From Gammaproteobacteria bacterium (lineage in GTDB: Bacteria; Pseudomonadota; Gammaproteobacteria; SZUA-140), in assembly GCA_015491865.1 (NCBI GenBank), contig WFVD01000006.1, positions 124,001 through 188,000 of the forward strand: DNA of 64,000 nt. Direction: 5' to 3'. The position numbers were made by a program, and so were the translations under genes. This document shows, piece after piece, positions 30,901 to 41,000 of this stretch. Each line of letters opens with the position of its first letter. Positions within the stretch are counted from its first letter, which is position 1. The notes under the pieces are model-generated. The model worked only from the letters and a program-made list of their open reading frames with translations. It was not told the origin of the DNA and did no database searches.

Positions 30901-33900
30901 ATGAAACACCGACCACGAAGCGCGCAACGGCTATGGCTGTGGCTGTGGCTCTCCTTCTGTCTGCTCACCATATCGGCCTCGTCCTCTGTATCAGCAACAG
31001 CGCAGTGTGATGAATGGGTTGCTCGAATTATCTCAGTTCAGGGACAGGTTGAAGCAAAAACGGCTCATGAAAACCGCTGGAAAAATGTCGAACAGGGGCA
31101 GCGCTACTGCGCAAACGACATGATCCATGTGCGCGAAAACAGCCGTGCGGCACTGGAACTGGCTAACGAGACCATCATCCGTCTCGATCAAAACACCACC
31201 ATTGTGTTAAGTGGTGAAAGCGAAGAGGCCTCCTGGCTCGATCTGCTGAAGGGCGCGGTACATTTTATTACCCGCACACCCAACGCACTGAAGATCAAGA
31301 CCCCCTATGTTAACGCCGCAGTGGAAGGGACTGAGTTTGTGATCCGGGTAGAGAACGGCGAAACCATCGTTAGCGTCATCGAGGGGCGTGTAGCGCTGGA
31401 GAATGAGCAGGGGGCGCTGCTACTCACCAACGGCCAGTCTGCCTCTGCACGTGCAGGTGAGGCGCCGCTGAGACGCCTCGACATCAGGCCAGAAGATGCG
31501 GTGCAGTGGTCGCTCTATTACCCCAGTATAATCGACCGCTCTGCCCTGCGCGCTCACCCCCTCACCCTGGAAGCCGACCGGCTGCTGAGCGTTGGGCGGG
31601 CGGCGGAAGCGCGTGCATTGCTCGATAAAATAGTGCAGCTGAGACCTGACAGCGCGGCTGCATATGCGATGCAGTCGATCATTGCACTGACGCAAAACCG
31701 CAACGATGAAGCGTTGGTACTGGCCACTCAGGCCTTTGCCCTGAACCCAACTACCCCGACCACTGCGATCGCCCTCTCTTATGCACAGCAGGCTCAGTTT
31801 GATCTACGCGCAGCACGTAACACCTTGCAACACGCACTCCACATCACTCCCGATAGCAGCCTGCTGCTGGCCCGGCAGGCTGAGCTGCTGCTGTCGCTTG
31901 ACGATCTTGATCAGGCCGAACGGATGGCGCAACAGGCGCTCGGCATCAATCCCGAGCAGGCACACGCCCTCACCATTCTCGGCTTTGCCCATCTCGGCCA
32001 GTTTAATACCCAACGTGCCAGACGCTATTTTGAACAGGCCATCAACCTCGATCAGGCCAGCCCCCTGCCCCGCCTTGGTATCGGGCTGGCACTAATCCGT
32101 GATGGAGCGCTTGGTGATGGACGACGCGAAATCGAGATCGCCGCGACGTTGAGTCCCGCCAACGCGTTGATCCGCAGCTACCTCGGTAAAGCCTACTATG
32201 AAGAGAAACGCAACGACCTCGCCGCCGATCAGTTTATGCTCGCCAAGTCCCTTGACCCGAATGACCCCACGCCGTGGTTTTATGATGCGATCCGTAAACA
32301 GACACTGAATAACCCCGTGGGGGCACTGCAGGATCTACAGCAGTCGATTCAGCTCAACGATAACCGTGCCGTTTACCGCTCACGCATGCTCCTCGATCAG
32401 GATCAGGCAGCGCGTAGCAGCAGTCTGGCCCGCATCTATAATGACCTGGGGTTTCAGCAGCTCGCATTGAGTGAAGGGTGGAAGTCGCTCAATACAGATC
32501 CCGGTAACCATTCGGCACATCGCCTGCTGGCCGACTCCTATTCGGTACTGCCACGCCATGAGATTGCACGGGTCAGCGAACTGTTACAGTCGCAGCTGTT
32601 ACAGCCGCTCAACCTGAACCCGATTCAGCCGCAGCTGGCGGAAAGTTCTCTCGGCATTCTCGATGGCGCAGGCCCCACCAGCGCTACCGCCAATGAGTTC
32701 AACCCACTCTTTACCCGCAACCGCTTTTCGCTACAACTGAATGGCATCGCAGCACAACAGGATAGCGAGCAGAGACACGGACAGGATTATACAACGCGCA
32801 GTAGTGACCTTGTTCACGCTGCTGTCATCGGGCGCTACTCCTATAGCGTCGGCACCTTTCGTGATGACAATGAAGGGATTCGTCCCAATCAGGATCGGGG
32901 TCGCCGGATCGATAATCTCTTTTTACAGGCAGCTCTGTCACACAAAACCAGCGTGCAGTTTGAGTACCGTGATACGCAGATCTCACAAGGCGACCTGCCA
33001 CTACGCTACGCCCCCTCGCTCTTCTCCAGCAGTGAAAGGCGATTTATCGATAGCCGTGTTCTACGGCTCGGCATGCGTCATGATTTCTCACCGGGCAACA
33101 CGCTGCTCTTCTCGGCGATCAACAATGGGTACGAAGAGCACACACGGGACAATGCCGCCCTCAACCTGGCTCCACCATCCGGCACCGTTCCCAGGTCACT
33201 CACTGTGGATCTTTCGGAATCAGGACAGACCTTTGAACTCCAGCACCATCTTTTTAAAAAGGGGTACAGTATTATTAGCGGAGCGGGCACCTATCGCTCA
33301 GATAAAAATCAGATTATTGATGTCAATTTCCCCACTCCTTTCTGCCCCCCTTTCTGCTCAACCAATATTCCGGTAACCTCTGAAATCCGCCACCATAACG
33401 GCTATCTATACAGCCATATCGAGCAGGGAGAACTCACCTGGACGACCGGCCTGAGTATCGATGATGTCACCACCCAGGCCAGGGTTGAAACGCAGATCAA
33501 CCCCAAGCTAGGGTTGACCTGGCAAGTGAATAACAGCACAACATTGCGCGCGGCCGCCTTCCGCACCATGGCGCGTAGCCTGGTGGCCAACCAGACCGTG
33601 GAACCAACCCAGGTGGCAGGGTTTAACCAGTTCTTTGATGACATCAGTGGCAGCGATGCCCGCCGCTACGGAGTAGCGCTGGAGAAAAACCTGGAAACAT
33701 TCTACCTCGGCGTTGAAGTCTCCAAACGCAATCTTGAAGTCCCCTTTCTTGCTGCCCAGACAAATAAAACCTTTAAGGCCGGCTGGGCGGAACAGGCAGG
33801 ACGTGCCTACACCTACTGGACACCGCTCAAATGGCTAGCCGCCAGCGCAGAATATCAATATGAGTCTTTCAGACGCCCAGCGACCGACAGCTTTGATAAG

Positions 33901-34248
33901 CGAGACGGAACAGTAGGAATACCCGACCTCACTACTCAGCAGCTACCACTCAGCATTAATCTCTTTTCCACCAATGGATTCACAACCAACATCTCAGCCA
34001 CGCGAGTTAAACAAAGAGGGGAGTTTGCTACTGCCATCCAGACCGGAACCACTACGACCTTTAGCGCCGACCAGTTCTGGGTGTTCGATACCGCTGTCAG
34101 CTTCCGGCTAAGCAATCGCCTCGGGCGTGTCACTATCGGGGCCAAGAACCTGCTGGACAAGGCTTTTCTTTATCATAACAGCGATATTGCAACAACACGT
34201 CTCCTGCCGGAACGCACCCTTTTCACCCATCTCTCGCTCTCATTCTAA
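30901..34248 (+). CDS. FecR domain + TPR repeats + C-terminal outer-membrane beta-barrel fusion protein
   Basis: Signal peptide; FecR-like region (VRENSRAALELANETIIRLDQNTTIVL...KIKTPYVNAAVEGTEFVIRVENGETIVSVIEGRVAL); about eight TPR-like repeats; C-terminal TBDR-like strands (LGLTWQVNNSTTLRAAAFRTMARSLVANQTVEPTQVAGFNQFFDD...GAKNLLDKAFLYH...LSLSF). Confidence 0.85.
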   Translation: MKHRPRSAQRLWLWLWLSFCLLTISASSSVSATAQCDEWVARIISVQGQVEAKTAHENRWKNVEQGQRYCANDMIHVRENSRAALELANETIIRLDQNTTIVLSGESEEASWLDLLKGAVHFITRTPNALKIKTPYVNAAVEGTEFVIRVENGETIVSVIEGRVALENEQGALLLTNGQSASARAGEAPLRRLDIRPEDAVQWSLYYPSIIDRSALRAHPLTLEADRLLSVGRAAEARALLDKIVQLRPDSAAAYAMQSIIALTQNRNDEALVLATQAFALNPTTPTTAIALSYAQQAQFDLRAARNTLQHALHITPDSSLLLARQAELLLSLDDLDQAERMAQQALGINPEQAHALTILGFAHLGQFNTQRARRYFEQAINLDQASPLPRLGIGLALIRDGALGDGRREIEIAATLSPANALIRSYLGKAYYEEKRNDLAADQFMLAKSLDPNDPTPWFYDAIRKQTLNNPVGALQDLQQSIQLNDNRAVYRSRMLLDQDQAARSSSLARIYNDLGFQQLALSEGWKSLNTDPGNHSAHRLLADSYSVLPRHEIARVSELLQSQLLQPLNLNPIQPQLAESSLGILDGAGPTSATANEFNPLFTRNRFSLQLNGIAAQQDSEQRHGQDYTTRSSDLVHAAVIGRYSYSVGTFRDDNEGIRPNQDRGRRIDNLFLQAALSHKTSVQFEYRDTQISQGDLPLRYAPSLFSSSERRFIDSRVLRLGMRHDFSPGNTLLFSAINNGYEEHTRDNAALNLAPPSGTVPRSLTVDLSESGQTFELQHHLFKKGYSIISGAGTYRSDKNQIIDVNFPTPFCPPFCSTNIPVTSEIRHHNGYLYSHIEQGELTWTTGLSIDDVTTQARVETQINPKLGLTWQVNNSTTLRAAAFRTMARSLVANQTVEPTQVAGFNQFFDDISGSDARRYGVALEKNLETFYLGVEVSKRNLEVPFLAAQTNKTFKAGWAEQAGRAYTYWTPLKWLAASAEYQYESFRRPATDSFDKRDGTVGIPDLTTQQLPLSINLFSTNGFTTNISATRVKQRGEFATAIQTGTTTTFSADQFWVFDTAVSFRLSNRLGRVTIGAKNLLDKAFLYHNSDIATTRLLPERTLFTHLSLSF

Positions 34249-34276
34249 ATGCCCCTTATCACGAAACCAGATGAAA

Positions 34277-34296
34277 TGTAGTCTATTCTGACTACA
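34277..34296. repeat. Perfect inverted repeat downstream of the barrel gene
   Basis: TGTAGTC-TATTCT-GACTACA; no T-tract. Confidence 0.6.
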
Positions 34297-34410
34297 ACAG
34301 GCGCAGGATCACTGACATCAAAAATAGCCTCCCTGCTCTTGCTTTCCTACTCCTGATTAGTTAACAATCCACCCGTCACACCCCCGGCACGCCGTGCTTT
34401 ATCTGCTATT

Positions 34411-34427
34411 AACTTTTGTTAAAAGTT
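34411..34427. promoter_or_regulatory. Perfect palindromic site upstream of the Cys-rich peptide gene
   Basis: AACTTTT-GTT-AAAAGTT, 120 bp upstream of ATG 34547; shape of a dimeric-regulator operator. Confidence 0.45.
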
Positions 34428-34546
34428 CACACTCCCCCGGTACAAAGGTTCACTGAGTTATTCCGCCCCTCTCCCTACCATGTCATTGGCCATGAGGATT
34501 TTCCGATCTTCATGCTTATTATTCATTCCTGAGGAGGATAAAGACG

Positions 34547-34825
34547 ATGCGCAATACATTCAAAAAAAACCTGACTGCCGCCATCTTTGCTATGTTTATT
34601 GCCCTGCCGCTTAGCGTACAGGCCACTGATGCCAATGTTGACTATAGTACCTCTACTGCCGCCAAAGGCAGCGTAAAGGAGATCCTTGCCGATATCCGCA
34701 GCGATCCAAGAGGGGTTGATGGCGAGATCATCAAGAGTGCCAAGGTATTGCCATTTGGCAACCATGACACCGTGGTCGCCTCGTGCTGGTATTGCGGCGG
34801 TACAGGTTGCATCTGGATCTGCTAG
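34547..34825 (+). CDS. 92-aa secreted precursor peptide with Cys-rich C-terminus
   Basis: Strong SD (TGAGGAGGATAAAGACG-ATG); Sec signal MRNTFKKNLTAAIFAMFIALPLSVQA; C-terminus ...VVASCWYCGGTGCIWIC. Confidence 0.75.
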   Translation: MRNTFKKNLTAAIFAMFIALPLSVQATDANVDYSTSTAAKGSVKEILADIRSDPRGVDGEIIKSAKVLPFGNHDTVVASCWYCGGTGCIWIC

Positions 34826-35140
34826 CATGTTGTGAGGCGCAGGGAGGCGCCCATTCAAAACAGTCCAGCGATTAGCACATTCTCACCTTATCGACGATGG
34901 TAATTTATCACACGCAGGTCGGGTACTTTTTCACATCTATATTTTCTCAGTTCACCCATGATCAGAGCTGTCTCTGAGAACTGGCGCGTAGTGGCATACA
35001 CAAAAGGCTCAGAGGTTCCACAGGGAAGTATAAAGGAGGGAGCTGCTAGCAAGGGGGCACAGGGATTGCGCCCCTCAGATCCCGTTCTATACAACTTCGA
35101 AAATACCGTATCGCGACAATGGCTGACCAGGGTGAGCAAG

Positions 35141-35950
35141 ATGGCAACAGAAATTACACACACAGACCTTTACAGGCTGACCAGCAACCTGGCGAAAGCG
35201 CGCTCACTTGATGAGATCAATGTTCAGTGTACTGAATTTTGCCAGCTCACCGGCTTCAACTTTTTCAGCTACTGCGCAACGATTCCGACAGCCCTGACCC
35301 GCCCGGACATGATTGAAATCAACAGCTACCCTGAGACATGGCAGGCCCTTTATCGTGAAAAAGAGCTGATCAAAACAGACCCGACGCTACTTTATGCCGA
35401 GACCCACCATACACCTGTCACCTGGGATGAGATGGCACTCAACCGCCATGTCGATGACAAAAGCTCACACCAGTATATCCTTAAGGCTAGAGAATATGGC
35501 CTGAACAGCGGTGTTAGTTTTCCACTTAGAGGCAATGTTGGCAGCACAGCCGTACTTAGCCTGGTCTCGAAAAAGAGAGAGCCGCTACCGCAGCCACTCA
35601 TCGACACCGCCTTCACCTTCGGTGCACTATTTGCCAACTATGTTCATGATGCGGTACTACGCATTTTCGATGAAGACCTGCTGCCGATTAAAAAGAAACG
35701 CATCAGCCTGCGTGAAAGGGAGTGCCTGCTTTGGGTGGCTGAAGGTAAAACCACCTGGGAAATCGCCAGGATCCTGAAAATAGCGGAACGCACCGTGGTT
35801 TATCATCTCGAAAATATCATCGCTAAACTTGAGGTCAGAAACCGCCAGCAAGCCGTCGCCCGCGGCATGATAATGAGCTATATCTCTCACCGCCTCGACT
35901 GGGAAGCGCCACCGCACCAGAGAAAGGTTATACCCAAAAATACCGTTTAA
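35141..35950 (+). CDS. LuxR-family regulator with autoinducer-binding-like domain
   Basis: MATEITHTDLYRLTSNL...ETWQALYREKELIKTDPTLLYAETHHTPVTWDE...YGLNSGVSFPLRG; LuxR HTH SLRERECLLWVAEGKTTWEIARILKIAERTVVYHLENIIAKLEVRNRQQAV. ORF open from 34958; start chosen by domain fit. Confidence 0.88.
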   Translation: MATEITHTDLYRLTSNLAKARSLDEINVQCTEFCQLTGFNFFSYCATIPTALTRPDMIEINSYPETWQALYREKELIKTDPTLLYAETHHTPVTWDEMALNRHVDDKSSHQYILKAREYGLNSGVSFPLRGNVGSTAVLSLVSKKREPLPQPLIDTAFTFGALFANYVHDAVLRIFDEDLLPIKKKRISLRERECLLWVAEGKTTWEIARILKIAERTVVYHLENIIAKLEVRNRQQAVARGMIMSYISHRLDWEAPPHQRKVIPKNTV

Positions 35951-36043
35951 AAATAACCTGCGAAACCAGACAGACATGGCTGCTCAACACCAGAAACGCT
36001 CATGCTAAGATAACCTCTACGATCTGGAAGAGGGTGCTCCGTA

Positions 36044-37114
36044 TTGCAATTCGTGCTTGTTAAGATATTAGCGTTTATTACTATAATAGTAGCGCCCGTC
36101 GCCAACTCAGTGGCGACCTCAACTGATGGGGCCGTTATATTGATGTACCACCATTTTGGTGAAGCTCGCTATCCCAGCACCAATATCTCACTACAACAAT
36201 TTGATAGCCATCTCGACTATCTTGAGAAAAATAACTTTCAGGTCTGGTCTCTGGAAAGAATTATCAAACAGCTTAACAGTCAGCAGCCATTCCCGGGGAA
36301 AGTGGTCGCAATTACCATTGATGACGCTTATCGGTCGGTCTATTCCAACGCATACCCCCGGCTTAAACAGCGTCGTTGGCCATTTACTGTCTTTGTATCA
36401 ACCGATACGGTGGATAAAAAGATGCCTGCCTTTATGAGCTGGGATCAGATGCGGGAGATGCAGCAGCATGGTGCCACGTTTGCCAACCACTCAAGCTATC
36501 ACGACTTTCTGATTGAACATAAAGATAACGAAACGGCGAGCGCATGGCAGCACCGGATCAGGCGTGATCTACAGCATGCACAACAGCGACTACAGAGAGA
36601 ACTGGGCACCGCACCCGCTCTCTTTGCCTACCCTTACGGTGAATATAACCTGCCACTACAGCAGATAGTCAAGGAGCTGGGATGGACCGCTTTTGGGCAG
36701 CAATCTGGCGTGGTGAGCCGATATTCGGATCGACTCGCGCTACCACGCTATCCGATGGCGGAACAGTTCGCGACACTAGCGCAATTCAGGACAAAAGTGA
36801 TGAGCCTGCCGATGCCGATAATCACCAGCACTCCTTCCAGTCCAGTACTCGGAAAAAAGAACCCGCCGATGCTACAGCTCACATTAGCAGATAACGGCGA
36901 CATCCAGCTTGATCAACTGAACTGCTTTGCAAGCAACCAGGGGCCGACCAGCGTGAGATGGCTCGATAAAGTGAATGGGCGTTTTACCGTTGAAGCCCGG
37001 CAGCCGTTTGATAATCGGCGCAATCGCTACAACTGCACTGCCCCCTCAAGAGAGAGGGGGCGTTATTACTGGTATAGCCAGCTATGGATTCAATCAAAAA
37101 CGGCTAGCAACTAA
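36044..37114 (+). CDS. Secreted NodB-type polysaccharide deacetylase
   Basis: TTG start, signal peptide; VILMYHHFG, VAITIDDAYRSVY (motif 1), FANHSSYHDFL (HSxxH motif 2), APALFAYPYGEYN (motif 3). Confidence 0.9.
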   Translation: MQFVLVKILAFITIIVAPVANSVATSTDGAVILMYHHFGEARYPSTNISLQQFDSHLDYLEKNNFQVWSLERIIKQLNSQQPFPGKVVAITIDDAYRSVYSNAYPRLKQRRWPFTVFVSTDTVDKKMPAFMSWDQMREMQQHGATFANHSSYHDFLIEHKDNETASAWQHRIRRDLQHAQQRLQRELGTAPALFAYPYGEYNLPLQQIVKELGWTAFGQQSGVVSRYSDRLALPRYPMAEQFATLAQFRTKVMSLPMPIITSTPSSPVLGKKNPPMLQLTLADNGDIQLDQLNCFASNQGPTSVRWLDKVNGRFTVEARQPFDNRRNRYNCTAPSRERGRYYWYSQLWIQSKTASN

Positions 37115-37116
37115 GC

Positions 37117-38034
37117 TCAGCGCTCCACTCTCAGTGTGACATCATTCAGTCTGTTCAGGCGATTGCTGCGGATCATCTTTTTGATCTCTTCCACATACGC
37201 TTCGCCACGCTCGGAGTAGCGTAACAGGCCGTTCGCCAGCTTTAGTGCATCCAGCGCTTTCTGTTCATTACGCATCTTTTCACGCATTGCACGCAGCTCC
37301 TCATAGGCACGGCCACTGTTAATATTATTCATATATGACTGCACCGATGCGCGCAGTGTTGGAAAAACCCGTACCGCATGACTCTCACCTTCCGTACGCG
37401 CTTCCGGAATCAACCCTTCATCTTCTTTATAGGTCCATTCGCCAAAAAGATTATTCGCCTCACGTGCAAAACGGGAGCTACCCCAAGCGCTCTCATTGGC
37501 CGCCTGCGCTAGCACCAGTGCCACTGGAACCTCATCAAGTCGGCGCGCCAGCTCAGCACGCGTCGCTTCATCCTCGATATCCCCCTTAATGCGATAATGC
37601 TCCAGCTGCGCTTCGAGCCACTGACGCTTATCACTCTCACGTGGAGGTAACGCCTGCCGTGAGAAGAGTGCCAGCATAAAGCGGCGCTGTTCATTCAGCA
37701 TTTTATTTTCAGCCAGCACCATCGGCAGTAACGAACGAAAAAAAAGTGACTTCTTAAGTTTTACATCGGTAACGCTGCCCAGATCCTCTGGCAAAGGGTC
37801 CACCATCACGGGCGGCACCTCTGCATCTGCCGCTAACGGCCACGGGTAATCAAGCCGTTCAAAGGCGCTCTCCAGCACCGCCACATCCGGTGCATTAAGT
37901 GGTGCAAGTGGCAGCTCCCATTCCGGCAGGGGGTGCTCTTTCGTCAGGTTCCAGCTGATGTAACCCAGCAATCCCAGCACCGGCAACAACAGCGCCACCA
38001 TCGCTATTTTTTTTATATTCACTACGCCACCCAT
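37117..38034 (-). CDS. Bax-like glucosaminidase-domain protein
   Basis: Single [36 protein letters not shown]...[25 protein letters not shown]. Confidence 0.88.
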   Translation of the reverse strand: MGGVVNIKKIAMVALLLPVLGLLGYISWNLTKEHPLPEWELPLAPLNAPDVAVLESAFERLDYPWPLAADAEVPPVMVDPLPEDLGSVTDVKLKKSLFFRSLLPMVLAENKMLNEQRRFMLALFSRQALPPRESDKRQWLEAQLEHYRIKGDIEDEATRAELARRLDEVPVALVLAQAANESAWGSSRFAREANNLFGEWTYKEDEGLIPEARTEGESHAVRVFPTLRASVQSYMNNINSGRAYEELRAMREKMRNEQKALDALKLANGLLRYSERGEAYVEEIKKMIRSNRLNRLNDVTLRVER

Positions 38035-41000
38035 TTTCGTGCATTTCTGAACATTCTTAACCAGGGTCCCGCTTCACCCCACTCGGCCGGATGCCATGAG
38101 TGCTGAACCGTTCTAAATAGACGCTCGGGATGCGGCATCATAATCGTGAAACGTCCATCTTCTGTCGTCACACCTGTCAACCCTCCCGGTGAGCCATTCG
38201 GGTTAGCGGGATACTGTTCCGTTACAGCACCGCGGTTATCAACAAAACGAAGAGCAGCGGTGGCCGCCTGTTCAAGCTGCGCAAGGCTCTGATCGTGACG
38301 AAACACCACTCGCCCTTCGCCGTGAGCAACGGTTATCGGCATGCGAGAACCGGCCATGCCATCAAGAAACAGCGATGGCGATGAGAGTACCTCCACCAGT
38401 GAGAAACGCGCCTCAAACTGTTCAGAGAGGTTACGTTCAAAACGGGGCCACAGTTCGGCACCCGGAATTAAGGAAGAGAGACTGGACATCATCTGACAGC
38501 CGTTACAGACCCCCAGCCCAAAGCTATCACTGCGCGCAAAGAAGGCGCTGAATTCATCTCGTGCACGGCTATTATGCAGAATAGAACTGGCCCACCCCCG
38601 GCCTGCGCCCAGCACATCACCAAATGAAAAGCCGCCGCACGCAACCAGCCCCTGGAAACCATCCAGAGAAATTCGACCAGAGAGTATGTCACTCATATGA
38701 ACATCAACCGCACAGAAACCAGCACGGTCAAAGGCTGCCGCCATCTCGACATGGCCATTCACCCCCTGCTCTCTCAGTACCGCAATGCGCGGGCGTTGCT
38801 GATTCACAAAAGGAGCTGCGATATCTTCATTCAAGTCAAAGCTTAGTTCGATATTCAGCCCGGGGTCCTGAAGGTCGAGGATCGCGTCATACTCCTGCTG
38901 GGCACAGTCGGCGTTATCACGCAGGCGCTGTATCTGCCATGAGGTCTCTGACCAGAGCCGTTGGTATTCGCTGCGCTCAGCGGCCAGCAGCTCCTCCTGG
39001 TTTAATGTAATAACCACGCGATCATCACGATTGAGTCCCCCTATCGGATGGCAATAGCCGCCCAGCCCGGCCGCGTTAAACGCACCGAGAACGGCATTAC
39101 GCTGATCACTCGCCACCTGTATAACGGCGCCCAACTCTTCATTAAACAGCGCCGCTAATATCGCCTGTTTATCGCTTTTTTCAAGCAGTGAATCAAGGGC
39201 GATCGTCACCCCTGTATGTCCAGCAAAGGCCATTTCAGTGATGGTGGCAAACAGACCACCATCTGAACGATCGTGATAAGCCAGCAGTTTTCCCTCGCGA
39301 TTGAGCTGCTGCACGGTATTAAAGAAGGCCTTAAACAGATGCGCATCATCCAGATCTGGCGTGGTGCGGCCGGTCTGTTTATAGACCTGCGCCAGCGCCG
39401 ACCCACCGATACGGTTTTTGCCGCCCCCGAGGTCAATCAGTAGCAGATCTGTATCGCCTCTATCGCAACGCAACTGCGGCGTCAAGGTAAGGCGGCAGTC
39501 CTGCACTGGAGAAAAGGCGCTGATCACCAGTGACAGTGGTGATGTCATTTCGCGTGGTTCACCCGCCTCTCGCCAGACGCTCTTCATCGAGAGTGAATCT
39601 TTGCCCACCGGAATCGCGATACCAAGTTCAGGGCAGAGTTCCATGCCAACGGCGTGAACCGTTTCGTACAGTGCTGCATCTTCACCCGCCACCCCAGCCG
39701 CCGCCATCCAGTTTGCCGACAGTTTAATATCACTCAGTTTCTCGATATTCGCAGCGGCGATATTGGTTAACGCCTCACCGATCGCAAGTCGTCCGGAAGC
39801 GGCAGGATTCAGCAGCGCCACCGGAGAGCGTTCACCCATCGACATCGCTTCACCGTGAAAATTTTCATAATCGGCCAGTGTCACGGCCACATCGGAAACG
39901 GGAATCTGCCACGGGCCGACCATCTGGTCACGCGCCACCATACCGGTGACACTACGGTCGCCAATGGTGATCAGAAACTTTTTATCTGCCACAGCGGGGA
40001 GCAGCAATATGCGCGTCGTCGCATCGGAGAGTGTGATCTCACTGCAGTCGAGTTCCTCAGCAACAACAGGGATGCGGCTCACATCACGTAACATTCTGGG
40101 TGGCTTACCAAACAGCAGCTCCATCGGAATATCGACCGGGCTGTTTCCAAAGTGGCGATCATTAAGGCTGAGATTGCGCGCCGCCGTCACCTCACCAACG
40201 ACGGCAAAGGGGCAGCGCTCGCGTTCACACATTTCGCTAAACTGCTGCAGGCGACTGCGCGGGATACCCAGCACATAACGCTCCTGTGATTCGTTGCACC
40301 AGATCTGTACCGGCGACATCCCCGGCTCATCATTGGGTACTGCGCGTAGCTCAAAGATCGCGCCGCGTTCACTGTCGTTGACCAGTTCGGGTAGTGCATT
40401 CGAGATGCCCCCCGCGCCCACATCATGGAGTGAAACAATCGGGTTCTCTTCACCCAGCTGCCAGCAGCGGTCTATCACCTCCTGACAGCGACGCTCCATC
40501 TCCGGGTTACCCCGTTGCACCGATGCAAAGTCGAGTGCCTCACTGCTATCACCACTTGCCACGGATGAGGCGGCACCACCACCAAGGCCGATCAACATGG
40601 CGGGACCACCCAGCACAATCAGCTGCGTTCCTGGCGGCATGATATTTTTCTCGATATGCTGCTCACGGATAGCGCCCAGTCCACCGGCGATCATGATCGG
40701 TTTGTGATAGCCTCGCAGCTGTTTCCCATCGACACCCGCCACCCACTCTTCATAGGTGCGAAAATAACCGGTTAGATTGGGGCGACCAAATTCGTTATTA
40801 AAAGCAGCGCCACCGATCGGCCCTTCCAGCATAATATCGAGCGCGGAGACGATACGTGCCGGTTTGCCATTATCCTCTTCCCACGGGCGTGGGGCATCGG
40901 GTAGTTGCAAATTTGAGACGGTAAAGCCGGCCAGCCCAGCCTTGGGTTTTGCGCCACGCCCGGTTGCCCCTTCGTCACGAATCTCTCCGCCCATACCGGT

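Noticed and set aside
34836-34851. GGCGC-AGGGAG-GCGCC as terminator of the peptide gene
   Set aside because: Only a 5-bp stem and no T-tract; could be chance.
34523-34858. 111-aa antisense ORF overlapping the Cys-rich peptide gene
   Set aside because: Wholly antisense to an ORF with strong SD and signal peptide; no domain or start-site evidence.
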